Source of the DNA: Hypericum androsaemum
Taxonomy: Eukaryota; Streptophyta; Magnoliopsida; Malpighiales; Hypericaceae
Assembly (NCBI GenBank): GCA_963995505.1
Contig: OZ023180.1
Coordinates: 14,646,689 to 14,710,688, forward strand
Reading direction: 5' to 3'
Length of the DNA: 64,000 nt
The position numbers and the translations under genes are program-made. Shown one piece after another: positions 35,121-45,700 of this stretch. Each line of letters begins with the position of its first letter. Position 1 is the stretch's first letter. The notes beneath the pieces are model-generated. The model was given only the letters and a program-made list of their open reading frames with translations. It had not been told where the DNA came from and did not search any database.

Positions 35121-36965
35121 TAGGGGTGAGCAAATGGTCAGAACCGGATCGATCCGATCCGAATCATGAGAACCAAGAACCAAAAAGAGGAGAAAAATCA
35201 TGTCCGAACTAATTCGATTGAGTTATAGATCCGGACTAAAACCAAACCAAAAAAATGGTTCAGATCCGATCAAGAACCGAGGACCAAAAAAATCATGGCG
35301 AATAGACATCTACTGAACGAAAAGCACTATGCATCTAAAAATTGAGCTATGCAAAAATTGTTGGAACAAATATTAGTAAACTATGGTATGGGCATGTAAA
35401 TATAAATCGTAAGCATGTAAAGAGAGGAGTTTAAAGAATACTCACGATCACACTTCGAACTAAGTGTGTAATACGTTGTCTTCAAGGTAGTGACATTTGG
35501 ATTGAATCCTGGATGAGACCACAGTTTAACCGTGTGCCATTAAACTCTTATTACCCACCTATATGCTTCAAGTCTCAATGGGTAAGAGAGTTCCCAAGGT
35601 ACAATGCCCACTCACGTATACGAAAGGAAGCATTTTCCTACACCTTTCAAACCCTTGGTGGTATAGAACTTTGACTCTTTTATGCAAATAAAGAATGCTA
35701 TGATCTAGAGAGGGAGAAGTAGAGAGCTCAAGGAAGAGTGTGAGCTCAGGGGATGATTTGGAATGAAGGAGGAGGCCTCCTTTTATAGGAGGCCTAGGAC
35801 CTCCAACATTCAAATCCGGAATTAATAGGGCCATTAATCCGCCCATTAAATGGGCTATTACAAAACTCACAAAATTCTCACAATTAAACCACTAATGAAA
35901 TTTAAATTCAAATAGAATTTGGTAAGAGAAGGTTCCAGAATGTGGGCTTGTCCAAGTGGAAGCCCAACAGATGTTGGGCCGAGAATCGCTTCAATAGGTC
36001 TGGCCCAGCTCTTAAAAGATAAGGTCCTGGAAGCTAGAACCATTCTCACAAACTCACAATCCTGCAACCCGCAGTCATACCACCTTTAAAGCTAATTTTT
36101 ATTCACCCCGAGAATTAAATTTTCGCAAGTGTCATATATCGTTACGAAGCTCTATCAACGAGCTTCGTATTGATCTCACAAGCACCCAAATCTAATTGGT
36201 GTGACCTCTAATCAAATTAGCTCAAAGTTGCATACTAATTATTTAGTTCTTGTATTTAATTAGGATTCTTCCTCTAATTAAACACTTGGCCCCAAAGCCC
36301 AATACACTCACTTGTATTGGGCCATCTCTCCCATGGTTATTAAACCAATTCTCCAACAAAAATATGGTTTATAAATTGTAACTTCGTCAATAAACTCCGA
36401 ATTTCTCTATGAACTCATAGCAGAATAAATAAATATTATCTAAAAAAACCATCTATCAATATAAAAAATCGTGCATATAAAAGACTAAAATTTCTATGCC
36501 ATTTATTAATTAAATGCTGCAGTTTAATAAATACTATAATGCTAGATATTTGACTTATGGTGTGAAACTTCATTATCGTTCAACTCCACCATCATCAATG
36601 ATCTCAGAGGAAACATCCAATGAAGCATGAGAAAACAAGTGATATAAAATTATAATAAAAATAATATTTACAACAATAATAATTTATGATGAAAATAATA
36701 AATTATCAAGTTGTGGAAAAAATTGATAAAACCTAAGAAATGGCTGGTACTATTTATATAGGTTAGCCCAACGCTAGTCTTGTAATTTAATGAAAAAATT
36801 GCAGTTTAGTCCAAATTTTTATTGTTCTCTGCAAAAATATCTGGACCAAAATCGAGAAAATTTTTTAGACAAACAAAGAACCAATCCAAACTAATTAATT
36901 TTAGATCAATTTTTTTAGTTCGATTCAGATTAATTTTATGGTTCTTAGTTTTTTTCTCACCCCTA
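35121..36965. mobile_element. hAT-like TIR element split by a solo LTR
   Basis: The left end TAGGGGTGAGCAAATGG and the inverted right end TAGGGGTGAGAAAAAAAC share terminal 11 bp. Both sub-ends carry repeated GAACCAA/GGTTCGG-type words (AGAACCAAGAACC at left, inverse GGTTCTTAG at right). TAGGGGTGAGCAAA ends are common in plant hAT-like elements. Flanks TTCTCAGC and TTCCCCGC are a possible 8-bp duplication with two differences. Without the 1000-bp LTR and its duplication the element would be about 840 bp. No transposase is present. Confidence 0.65.
35359..36358 (-). mobile_element. solo LTR, 1000 bp
   Basis: The ends are TGTTGG at 35359 and CCAACA at 36358. A perfect 5-bp duplication AAAAT flanks it at 35354-35358 and 36359-36363. 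A minus-strand TATA box (TATAAAA at 35781-35787) inside the palindrome-like GGCCTCC...GGAGGCC context sets its orientation. No internal retrotransposon sequence remains, so LTR-LTR recombination is inferred. Confidence 0.9.
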
Positions 36966-37088
36966 TTCCCCGCCCACCTAGTTAGAACGGCATTTCCTTC
37001 TCGCCATTAAAATTTCCCCGCCGACTCCCATACTTGACAAACAATTACAAAATTTAGCATCTCTCTGACCCAGAATTTAATTAAACTA

Positions 37089-37096
37089 TATAAATA
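37089..37096 (+). promoter_or_regulatory. TATA box of wax synthase copy 2
   Basis: TATAAATA lies 153 bp upstream of the start codon at 37249. Confidence 0.5.
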
Positions 37097-37248
37097 AAAT
37101 TCCCCTTTAATTAACGAAAAAACAAGAGACTAAATTAACGCACTATGATCTCTTAGTTTATCTCGATGTAAATGTACGACCACCCACTCATTTCTTCAAA
37201 TGAATAAAAGTCAAGAGTGTGCTTTGTCCCAGAACGTGTTATAGAAAA

Positions 37249-38253
37249 ATGGATGGAGAGATCAAGAGATTTACAATAACCTGGGTGACAGCTGTCTTAT
37301 CCCTGACCTACTGCCACTCCATAGGCAAGATCATCCCTAAAGGAACAACCAGATTGGTCGCGATTCTCCCGGTAATAACCTTGTTCTTCTACTTGCCTCT
37401 GAATCTCTCCACTCTCTGCCTTGGTGGGCCCACATCCTTCTTCCTCTCCTGGCTAGCCAACTTCAGGCTCCTCCTCTTCTCCTTTGGTCAAGGCCCTCTA
37501 TCCTCCTCCACTCCACTCCCCCACTTCATCTCCATAGCCAGCCTCCCAATTAGGATCGAACCCAAGACTTCTTTAAACGAATCCAAGTTCTTTACCGCCC
37601 GTCTTGTGGTTAAGATATTGCTTGTAGCCACGTACACCCTTGTCTATGATCTAAGAGAGGAGATACCTTCTACGGCACTCTTCATATGCTATGGCGTCCA
37701 TCTTTACCTTGCCCTAGAGCTCTTCCTCGCGCTGTTCGCCAGCTTAGCAGATTTTCTTTTCGGGGTCCACTTGGAACCGACTTTCGACGAACCCTACTTG
37801 GCCACCTCATTGCAGGACTTCTGGGGCAGGAGGTGGAACCTCGTTGTCACCGGAATCCTCCGCCCGACCGTATACCGTCCGGTCAAGTCCCTGTTCGCCG
37901 GATCGAAGGGGGCCGCCTTCCCGGCCGCCCTCGCCGTGTTCTTGGTATCCGGGCTCATGCACGAGCTCATATTCTATTACATTGGGAGGAAGGAACCCAC
38001 GTGGAGGCTGTTCTGGTTCTTCCTGGTCCACGGGGTCTGCGTGTTGGCTGAGATAGCCGCCAAGAAATGGGTGGACGGTAGGTTTGCGTTGCCGGCGGCG
38101 GTGTCAAGGGGGTTGACGGCGACTTTTGTGGTGGCGACGGCGTCTTGGTGGTTCGTCCCGGAGCTGCTTCGGTGCGAGGCTGACGTTAAAGCACGCCAAG
38201 AGATCAGTGCTATCGTGGATTTTGTGAAAGGAACGATTGGTGGAAGACTGTGA
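37249..38253 (+). CDS. jojoba-type wax synthase-like MBOAT acyltransferase, copy 2
   Basis: A single-exon gene of 334 residues starting at MDGEIKRF. An in-frame upstream ATG at 37219 is ignored because the paralogue starts at MDGE. It repeats the first copy's architecture: YCHSIGKIIPKGTTRLVAIL, PTSFFLSWLANFRLLLFSFG (61-80), LQDFWGRRWN (188-197) and SGLMHELIFYYIGRKEP with the expected catalytic His238. It is 13 residues shorter, mainly in the Ser/Pro-rich loop near residue 85-120. It likely forms a local duplicate pair with 29434-30477, same strand, with 6.8 kb of repeats between. The predicted activity is acyl-CoA-dependent esterification of a long-chain alcohol or sterol in the endoplasmic reticulum; which one cannot be read from the sequence. 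Confidence 0.92.
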   Translation: MDGEIKRFTITWVTAVLSLTYCHSIGKIIPKGTTRLVAILPVITLFFYLPLNLSTLCLGGPTSFFLSWLANFRLLLFSFGQGPLSSSTPLPHFISIASLPIRIEPKTSLNESKFFTARLVVKILLVATYTLVYDLREEIPSTALFICYGVHLYLALELFLALFASLADFLFGVHLEPTFDEPYLATSLQDFWGRRWNLVVTGILRPTVYRPVKSLFAGSKGAAFPAALAVFLVSGLMHELIFYYIGRKEPTWRLFWFFLVHGVCVLAEIAAKKWVDGRFALPAAVSRGLTATFVVATASWWFVPELLRCEADVKARQEISAIVDFVKGTIGGRL

Positions 38254-38825
38254 GACTATTCGGTTGGACGGGTAGCTATGGGGAAATATTTAATATACCA
38301 CAATTTATTGAATTCGAATTGAGATTAGTTGTTTTGTTTGATTTTCTTAAGAAACAAAATTATTGTCCCACTAAAAAGAAATATAATTGTTATTGGTCAA
38401 TGTTACAAATATTTAAAAAATATGTTTCCATTTTTTAAAAAGGAATACAGTAACATCAATGATATGCTCTGTTTGGAGTAAAATTATGGTACTCTAAATT
38501 ATGTTTTTAGACGTTTTGTTATTTTATCGGGATAAGTTAAAGTTGCACTGTGATTATTGGTTTACTTAGGCCATTTAGTTCGAGGTCGGCCTTCCCTGTT
38601 CTGTTTGTCGATTGGGATTTCAATCCTAAACTTAAATAATATACTCAATTTTTCAACTCATCAAGCTCAGATTCCGTCAATTACGATGAGAAGAAATGTT
38701 TTAGATATTGAGCCGACGGTTGAATATTGGTTGTTGGGATTCCAACTTTACATTATTTAATCATTGGATGATAAGTACAGCACGATATTTCTTATTAATG
38801 AACATTTTAAAAGATGAATAAATTC
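38254..38825. other. 3' flank of wax synthase copy 2
   Basis: AT-rich DNA, probably with the 3' untranslated region. Nothing else recognised. Confidence 0.5.
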
Positions 38826-38833
38826 CTTCAAAC

Positions 38834-39578
38834 CAGGGTTTTAAAAAAGTGGTCCGACTCAAACTAGGATTTAAAAAAATACAATCAGACCAGTCAGACC
38901 ACGAAATGGGGTGAAAGGCGTACCGATTTTTCACATAAAAATGCCAACCTAACGAACCGCCCGAAATTCGGTCGGACCGGGCAGTTCATTCAAAAAAATG
39001 ACCCAGAAAAATCCGGTTGGTAAAGTTGAACCAAAAAGTTGAACATTTTTTCCCATTTGGCCATCTTGATTTTCGAATTCTCTCTCCCTTTTTCTAAAAA
39101 AATATATTCTCTCACTTTTATCCAGGGAAGAGAAAAAGTCATAAGAGATAGGGTGTCATAGGTTTTGGATTGAGTGGGGACAACATAAAAGTTGTCCATA
39201 TGGAGGGAATTTCGTTTGGACCATCAGATTTCATTAAAAATCGTGTCTACAGATCTGACAGTCATAAAAAATTGTGTCTATAAATCAAAAACCTTGATCC
39301 ATTTCAGTGGGGACAAGCCTTGTCCCCACTCAATCCAACCCCGGGTGTCATAGAGAAGAGAAAAAATCGATTTATCTCTCATTGGGAAGAGAGTGTCATA
39401 GAAAAGTGTGTGTCTAGGAGAGTGTGTTTGACTTTTTAATTTTTAACTTTTCAATAGTGGAATATATACTCTATACTACAAGGTTTTCGTAATTAGTGTC
39501 TACCCCATATAACACTTTAAATAAAATAAAAATCTCTGGTCCGATTGACAGTCTGACTGGTCATTTTTGAAAACCTTG
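38834..39578. mobile_element. non-autonomous hAT-like element, copy B
   Basis: The left end CAGGGTTTTAAAAAAG and the inverted right end CAAGGTTTTCAAAAAT match copy A at 10786. A perfect 8-bp duplication CTTCAAAC flanks it at 38826-38833 and 39579-39586. The subterminal GGTCCGAC words and the CCAACCTAACGAACCG hairpin arm are shared with copy A. It is 745 bp, shorter than copy A, and has no transposase. It abuts the LINE endonuclease fragment. Confidence 0.9.
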
Positions 39579-39586
39579 CTTCAAAC

Positions 39587-40290
39587 CCGAAAAGACCCGG
39601 GTGAAACTGCAAGAAATTTGGTGAATGGTCTGAACTATGTCATGAGAAGTGTCGTACAGTCGCCAGTGGCTAGTGTACTCTCCACTCATTATTACATAAA
39701 ATCCTGTCCAGCCTCTTGGACACCTGGATTGTAGTATTGTGGCCACGAACCCAGTTGAATCTCACATCTAAGAAACGTGGATCTACAAGGCCAAGGGCAT
39801 AAGTATGCTCGATAAACAGAAGGTTATGTCGAGAGAGTGTACTCGACCCCCCTCGGTCTTCATCAAGTGACATAATGTCACTGGATTTGCCATTGAGTAT
39901 TCATGGGCCAATGATGGACTCGCTAAGTGAAGTAATCTGTTCCCACCTGCCATTGTGATCTGAGGCTCGTAGACTGACATAAACTACAATGAGTTGGAAT
40001 AGGTCCCACTCGAGATAGACCTTCACGCGGATGTACTGCTCGTGCCAGGCCAGGACGGACATATATATCGAGGCCGTATCCCAGAAATGTTAGATGCCAC
40101 AACTTCTCCCCGTCTCCTTGATTTGTTCTACAATTGGAAATCCCAGCCACTGACATACACGGTCCGCCATGTTCCTTAAAATCTGAGGCTCAAAGAGTGC
40201 AAGGATAGTCCACATATTCTTATGTAAAATAGTCTTTATCGATAATAAAAACTTGGAATTATCAACTCTGCGGCAGTTCCAAAATTGTGA
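39587..40290 (-). mobile_element. LINE endonuclease (APE-type) fragment
   Basis: On the minus strand the reading starts WNCRRVDN near 40280, matching the WNCRG start of plant L1 endonucleases. It continues ILALFEPQILRNMADRVCQW, then SLRASDHNGRWEQI, then GHNTTIQVSKRLDRILCNNE, which matches the 'RLDRxLxNxxW' motif. Stops and one or two frameshifts break it, so it is dead. It stops at the hAT-like element; no continuation on the other side of that element was recognised. Confidence 0.75.
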
Positions 40291-40360
40291 TAACCTTGGT
40301 TGTTGTCATTGACACATGAAGGTCTAACATTACTTCGGTGAGAGCAATTAGGTAGCTAAC

Positions 40361-41490
40361 GTGTGTCAACCAAAGTCATTGACACATGTCCCTGTTGCTG
40401 CAGTGGGGGCTACTGATGCTACAACAATTACCCCGACGATAAATTCTGCAACTTTGGTTGAAGTGGTTGTTCAGCCTCTTGCTAAGGTCCCCACTTCATG
40501 TTGTCCCCTGCAGAAGTGCAAGAAAATCCTGTTGGAGTTCGGCCCCCTGTTTCACTTGTAGAGGTACAAGTTGCGGAACTTTTTGATGTTGTTGTTCTTG
40601 CTTCAGTTGAGGTTGAGGACCAGCACATGTACCTTGCGACTGTGAATGCTATTGGCACAATTCTTTCGGAGGCCGAAATGGGAATTGGTTTTGTGGGGGA
40701 TGGTACAGCTTGTGCGCAGGATGTGGAGCATCTCTGGTTGGTCCCTCTGATGCTCAACTGAACTACAACCATGATGTTAGAAATGAGATTTTTATGGCTG
40801 GGAAGAAAAGTGCTTGGAGAACAAGATAGCTCAACAAATTGTGGAAGTTGTTCTCCAACAATCTGAAAAGGAAAATACTACAGAGAGGTCACGAGCAGCT
40901 GCTAGGAAGAATAAGGAGATTATAACCCCGATCAGGTCGAGCACAAGAATGAGGCGGCCAATGAGCAAGGCTGATGCACTCGTCAAGAATCTACTAAAGA
41001 AAGTTACAATTAAAGCGCCACCAAAACATCCCGATGATATCAGCTTTGACTCTATACTGGCTGGTATTGAGAAACAAGCAAATATGGACTTCCAACATGC
41101 GGAATTGGCGAAGGACACTTGGAATGTCACTATGATGCTAGGATCGACTTGGGAAGCTAGTGCTTTGCAAATTCTTGATGCTCTCTGTGGGGAAGCTACT
41201 TGCATGTTCCAAACTAGGACTTTTGACCCTCCTTGATTATTTTGACTTCGTTATGGTTGATGTGGTCCGTTTTGAGAGTTTTATCAGAGGGTGTCATTTG
41301 GGTTGCTTACTTTGGTGACTATATGTCCCAAACAACATGGTATGTGAACCTTCTTTGGTTGATTTTTCTTTGATAACAGAGGTTTGTGTCTATCAAGTTC
41401 TACTTTGATAGGTATTTATCTTTTCTCTCCGTGATGTAATACCTTTGGGGTTTTCTTTGAGGAGTAATACAAATTTACTTTTCAAAAAAA
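40361..41490 (+). mobile_element. retroposed LINE-like insertion, internally deleted
   Basis: An 11-bp perfect duplication AGGTAGCTAAC flanks the segment at 40350-40360 and 41491-41501. The right end is ACTTTTCAAAAAAAA, a LINE-type tail preceded by the usual TTTGAGGAGTAATACAAATT. The interior has an open stretch at 40814-41236 with RSSTRMRRPMSKADALVKNL and a Val/Pro-rich stretch before it, resembling the end of a plant LINE ORF1. The whole ORF2 is missing. It could instead be a retrocopy of an unknown mRNA. Confidence 0.6.
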
Positions 41491-41501
41491 AGGTAGCTAA
41501 C

Positions 41502-41820
41502 TAACTATCCAATTTTGCCAAACAATCTTCGTTGGGGTACCATGTTTTAAACTTTATACTCGTGGGTTGCATCCCCTTGTTAGCGATGAACAACATTGGT
41601 ATAGGAAATCCTCGAAGTGTCCCTCCGTAATTTCTGTTATGCTATTAATGATTAGAGTGTCAAACACTAGCCATTAAAAAAAAATAGAAATATTTTGAAA
41701 TTATCAACTAATGATTTAAATTAATTTGCAATTTAACAAAAATTAAGAAAATAAAAAAATTGAATTCAAATCTTGCAAATGTAAAAAACTTTCAGGAGAG
41801 CTTTTTTGAAAATAGGACAA
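41502..41820. other. intergenic, nothing recognised
   Basis: AT-rich DNA with no coding or repeat signal. Confidence 0.45.
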
Positions 41821-41829
41821 GGATACATA

Positions 41830-42180
41830 CCCGGAGGCGAAGACGACGCCGATGACGAGGAGGAGGAGGGTGACGTATGTGAGCCGATGCTTGCTGCAGA
41901 GATGATGATGTAAGTGAAGACGCCAATGAAGAAGGGTGTGGTGGCCCCCACGACCTGGTTGAACGAGACCGGAGGAAGCAGAGCAAGACATTGCCGAGGA
42001 CGACGAATTTTCTCTCCAAGTTGTTGTATCTTTTAGGGAGACTGCGGGCCAGTCGGAGATGGTGTTGGAGAAAAGGCAAGGCTTATTGAGGGAGACAAAG
42101 TCACGGAGGAAGCGGAGAGGGGAAAGAGGGGAGCCCAGCCGCGTGCACTTGGAGGAAGCGGCCGGTGGAGGTGAACTCAC
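41830..42180 (-). pseudogene. chimeric pseudogene: JmjC-protein and sugar-phosphate translocator fragments
   Basis: On the minus strand, 42180 to about 42035 reads LGSPLSPLRFLRDFVSLNKP then SDWPAVSL. This resembles the N-terminal exon of plant JMJD7/JMJ32-type JmjC proteins. From about 42025 to 41835 the reading changes to VVLGNVLLCFL, then PVSFNQVVGATTPFFIGVFT, then LTYVTLLLLVIGVVFASG. This resembles the triose-phosphate/nucleotide-sugar translocator family. The second part has two frameshifts and keeps a GT donor-like word after ASG. Two unrelated gene pieces on one strand suggest transduplication, for example by a DNA transposon, but no terminal inverted repeats were found. Confidence 0.6.
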
Positions 42181-42199
42181 TCACCTGAGTAGGGAAAAG

Positions 42200-42781
42200 G
42201 TCCCAGGGAAGATGAACTTGGAGATCAATGAGAAAAATAAATTTTTATTGATTTTTTATAAAGTTATATAAGTCGTTTACATAAAAAAAAGATCGACTGA
42301 CAAAAAAAAATTAAATCAAATTATTGAAAATACAAGAACTAAATCGTCTATTTTAACTATATACATGTGTCCTCACAACTAAGAGAACATTGGGCCGACC
42401 AACGCAAATATGGCTGGATGGAAACATGTCCGTCCTTAAGTTTGAGTTTGGAGGAATCGTATCCTAATACCGTCAAGATCTCGAAAATTTAGACCAACCC
42501 ACCTAAATATTTTTTTGACAAAAAAAGAGAACATTGGGCCGAACTCTAAAACCCAGCAAACTGATATTTCACTCTTAAAAAAAAAATCAAACCGATATTT
42601 ATAATCCCCGGAAAAGAAGAAAGAGGTGGGAAAGCAACGGACAAGAGCCAGCCACCCATCCGGTCCCTCCTCACCTTGTTCAACTCGAGAGACCACACAC
42701 CCAGGCCCGGCAGATATTTATCATCAATTTTAGAATCTCCTCCTCCTCCTCGCTCGGCGCAATCTTCTCTTCATTTCACAA
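42200..42781. other. upstream region of CGL160
   Basis: AT-rich DNA then the CGL160 promoter and 5' untranslated region, which is C/T-rich (CTCCTCCTCCTCG near 42740). No other feature was recognised. Confidence 0.5.
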
Positions 42782-45700
42782 ATGGCCGCCCTTCACTGCA
42801 TATCGATAACGGCGACGCTCCAGGTAACGCCGGACTCGTCGGGGTCCCAGCCGAGGCCGCCGACCAAGATCATCCTCCCCAAGAAGAAGCCCACTAGATG
42901 GTCCACCGGGACGGCCCCCGGCGACTACGGCGGCCCACCTGTCTCCCTCAAGCCCACCAAGTACTGGGGCAATGACGAGGACCCTCTCACCTCCGACGAC
43001 TTCATCTGGAACAAGGACTTCATGCCCCGCATGCAGCGCCTCATCCGCGACCCCGACCACCGCTCGTCTCTTCCCCCCACTCCTACTGATCACGTATCTC
43101 ATTTCACCCTAGTTATTTTCTTTTTGTCACAATGAAAACCCAATTCGTGGTTCTTCGGATATATCAAGTCATACTTGCACGTGACCGGTTTTTGAAAGAT
43201 TTGGCTATGAACTATTTGTAATGAAGTGTTGAGAATCCCACGTCGCTTAGTGCAAGAGGTGAGACAAAGTTTATAAGTGTGAAAAATCCAACAATTCATT
43301 GCTTTAAGGTTTTGGGTTGGCTATAGATTCTTAACATGGTATCAGAGCAGATTGATCTCGTGCCCATTGTTGTGCTCGCACGATACCCATTTCTCGCATG
43401 TTGGCGAAGTCTCGTTTGAGGGGGTGTGTTGAGAATCCCACATTGCTTAGTACAAGAGTGGGGGCAAGTTATAAGTTTAGAAAATTCAACAACCCATTGC
43501 CTTAAGGTTTTGGGTTGGATACGGAAGTTAGCAAATTATCTTAATATGCCAGAAGATATCCACTATCTGCTGCGCAATCTGCTATCGAATGCGGGACGAA
43601 TGCCAAACTGCTTGGTTTTTGTTTCTGTTTCGGTTAGGTTAGTGAATAGAGTGGCTGGTCTGAGGTAAGAAGTTTGTTTGCAGATGGGCTGTTTGTGACA
43701 GTGGTTACATTTGATTCCCACTTTCTTCTGTCTCGAGTTGTTACTTGGTTCTCGTATCTTTTTCCTGGTCGATATTGAGTCCGAAACGTTTGCTTCGTGG
43801 TATGAATTATCATAGTAATGGCAGAAATTGTACCAAATTTTGTTGCCTTGTAGAATACGATTGCTCTTTGGAGTCATGTTGATTAGGATTATGTGTTTTT
43901 GTAATGAGCTTGTGTACAGAATGTATATTTTTTCAGAACTGTGATCGGAGATTGATTGCTTTTGTTGTGTGTAGGACGAGTCTTATGGATTCTTGAGCTT
44001 GAGCAGAGTTATGAATCTGGACAGGTTGGACTTCGATCTCGTTGCTTGTGATTGATTGCGATGCATAGTGGTGTTTATCAGCACACTGGTTTTAGATATC
44101 CTTTGCTCTGAAAGCTCTTATACCATTTGCATGTTGGCAGCGTGGAAGTTGATTTGAGTAATGAGCTTATGAAACCATCGAGGTCGGTGGTCGAACAGCC
44201 CATGGACCCTTCAACTAAGGTATTAGCGGCTGCATTTCAGATTTTATGATCTTGATGTTTCTCGAATGATCGCTGTAATAGTTTTTCTTTCCTGACAGCG
44301 GATTATTAAGACTGCATCGTCAAACTGGAAACCGGCACCGACAAGGCGGGAGCAGGATAAGTGGGATAGAGCAACGAAAGCAACAACTGGGGGAACTGTA
44401 AGTTGTTAGAAAAGTCTTTTTTTCTTGATCTTTCATGTGCTTAATTACACTTCAAAAAAATCACGTGCTTAGTTCCCGATTGTGGTTTCCTTTTGGCAGT
44501 GCCTTCTCTAATGGTATAGCTACTTATTTTTCATTAATTTGGTATCTTTATTTTCCTGTTTTCTTGGCCTAACCAATTCCTATGAAACAGGAGGTATTGT
44601 TACAGGAATCGAGAAAGTCTCGAGAGGACCCAGAGGTACTGGCTGCACAGGCAAGAGAGGAGTACTTCAGGGTATGTGTTTATAGCATCTATGTTCACTT
44701 TTATCCAATGTTGGAATAAGTTCTTCACTAATCCATTCTATGACAGAGAACTCACCCTCTTTATCACAGTTAAAAATGAAAATGCAACTTCTCACACTTG
44801 GCATTGGCGGTGTTGGCTTAGTCTCTGCTTACGTATCATATTCTCCAGAGATTGCAGCTAGGTAAACCAGATAGTTGCAATAGTTTGACTCTTGATTGCT
44901 TACAATTTGACTGCTTCTTCTAGTAGTATGTAATTATGTATATTCTCACAGTAAAAAAGGTGTTGTAAGTTAGAACCAAATCATCTTGATTCTGAGGGTA
45001 TCTTTGGTTCTAGGACAAGTCTAGGTTTTTGAAACTACCTTCTTTTTTTTCTTTAAAATTATGTTCATGTAGAGAAATGAAAAATTGTCAGAGAGGACAC
45101 AAATTTTGGCCTGCAGGTTTAGTTAGTTCAAACAACATTAAACTGAAGCACATAAGCCCATTTTTTAATGCACTTGAACTAATCCGTTATCTCTAACATC
45201 CAATGCATTGAACTGGGTGTCATCAACTGTTCTGAAATAGATTGTGAGAGGTCCCGAATTCAATTTTCGGAATGCCCCTTCCAAATATAAAATTACGCTT
45301 TTGTTTAGTATATTTACCGACTCAAAAAAACTGTTCTGAAATAGATGCAATGGAATTTTGTTGGTTTTTGCTTGCTTCTCTCTTATCCACAACCATGATA
45401 AATTGATAGTATGGTTGGTAAATGGTCCATTTGTTTGCCTCTCAAGTGATAATTAGCATTAGCAAAGTTGTTGAAGCTCACTATCCAATTTATCAAATGT
45501 ATCAAAAATTTCTTTTTGTGTGTATATAGCTTCGGTGCTGGACTTGTTGGATCATTGGTGTACGTACGGATGCTTGGAAATTATGTTGATTCTATGGGTA
45601 ATGGTGGACTTATGAAGTACGTTATTATCCTTTTCTTCTTGTATAAACTCCATGCTCTAAGAATATATATGAACCTGTACACCAACATATATTTGCATTC

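Noticed and set aside
37219..37248. Upstream ATG of wax synthase copy 2
   Set aside because: The paralogue starts at MDGE, and the ten extra residues have no counterpart.
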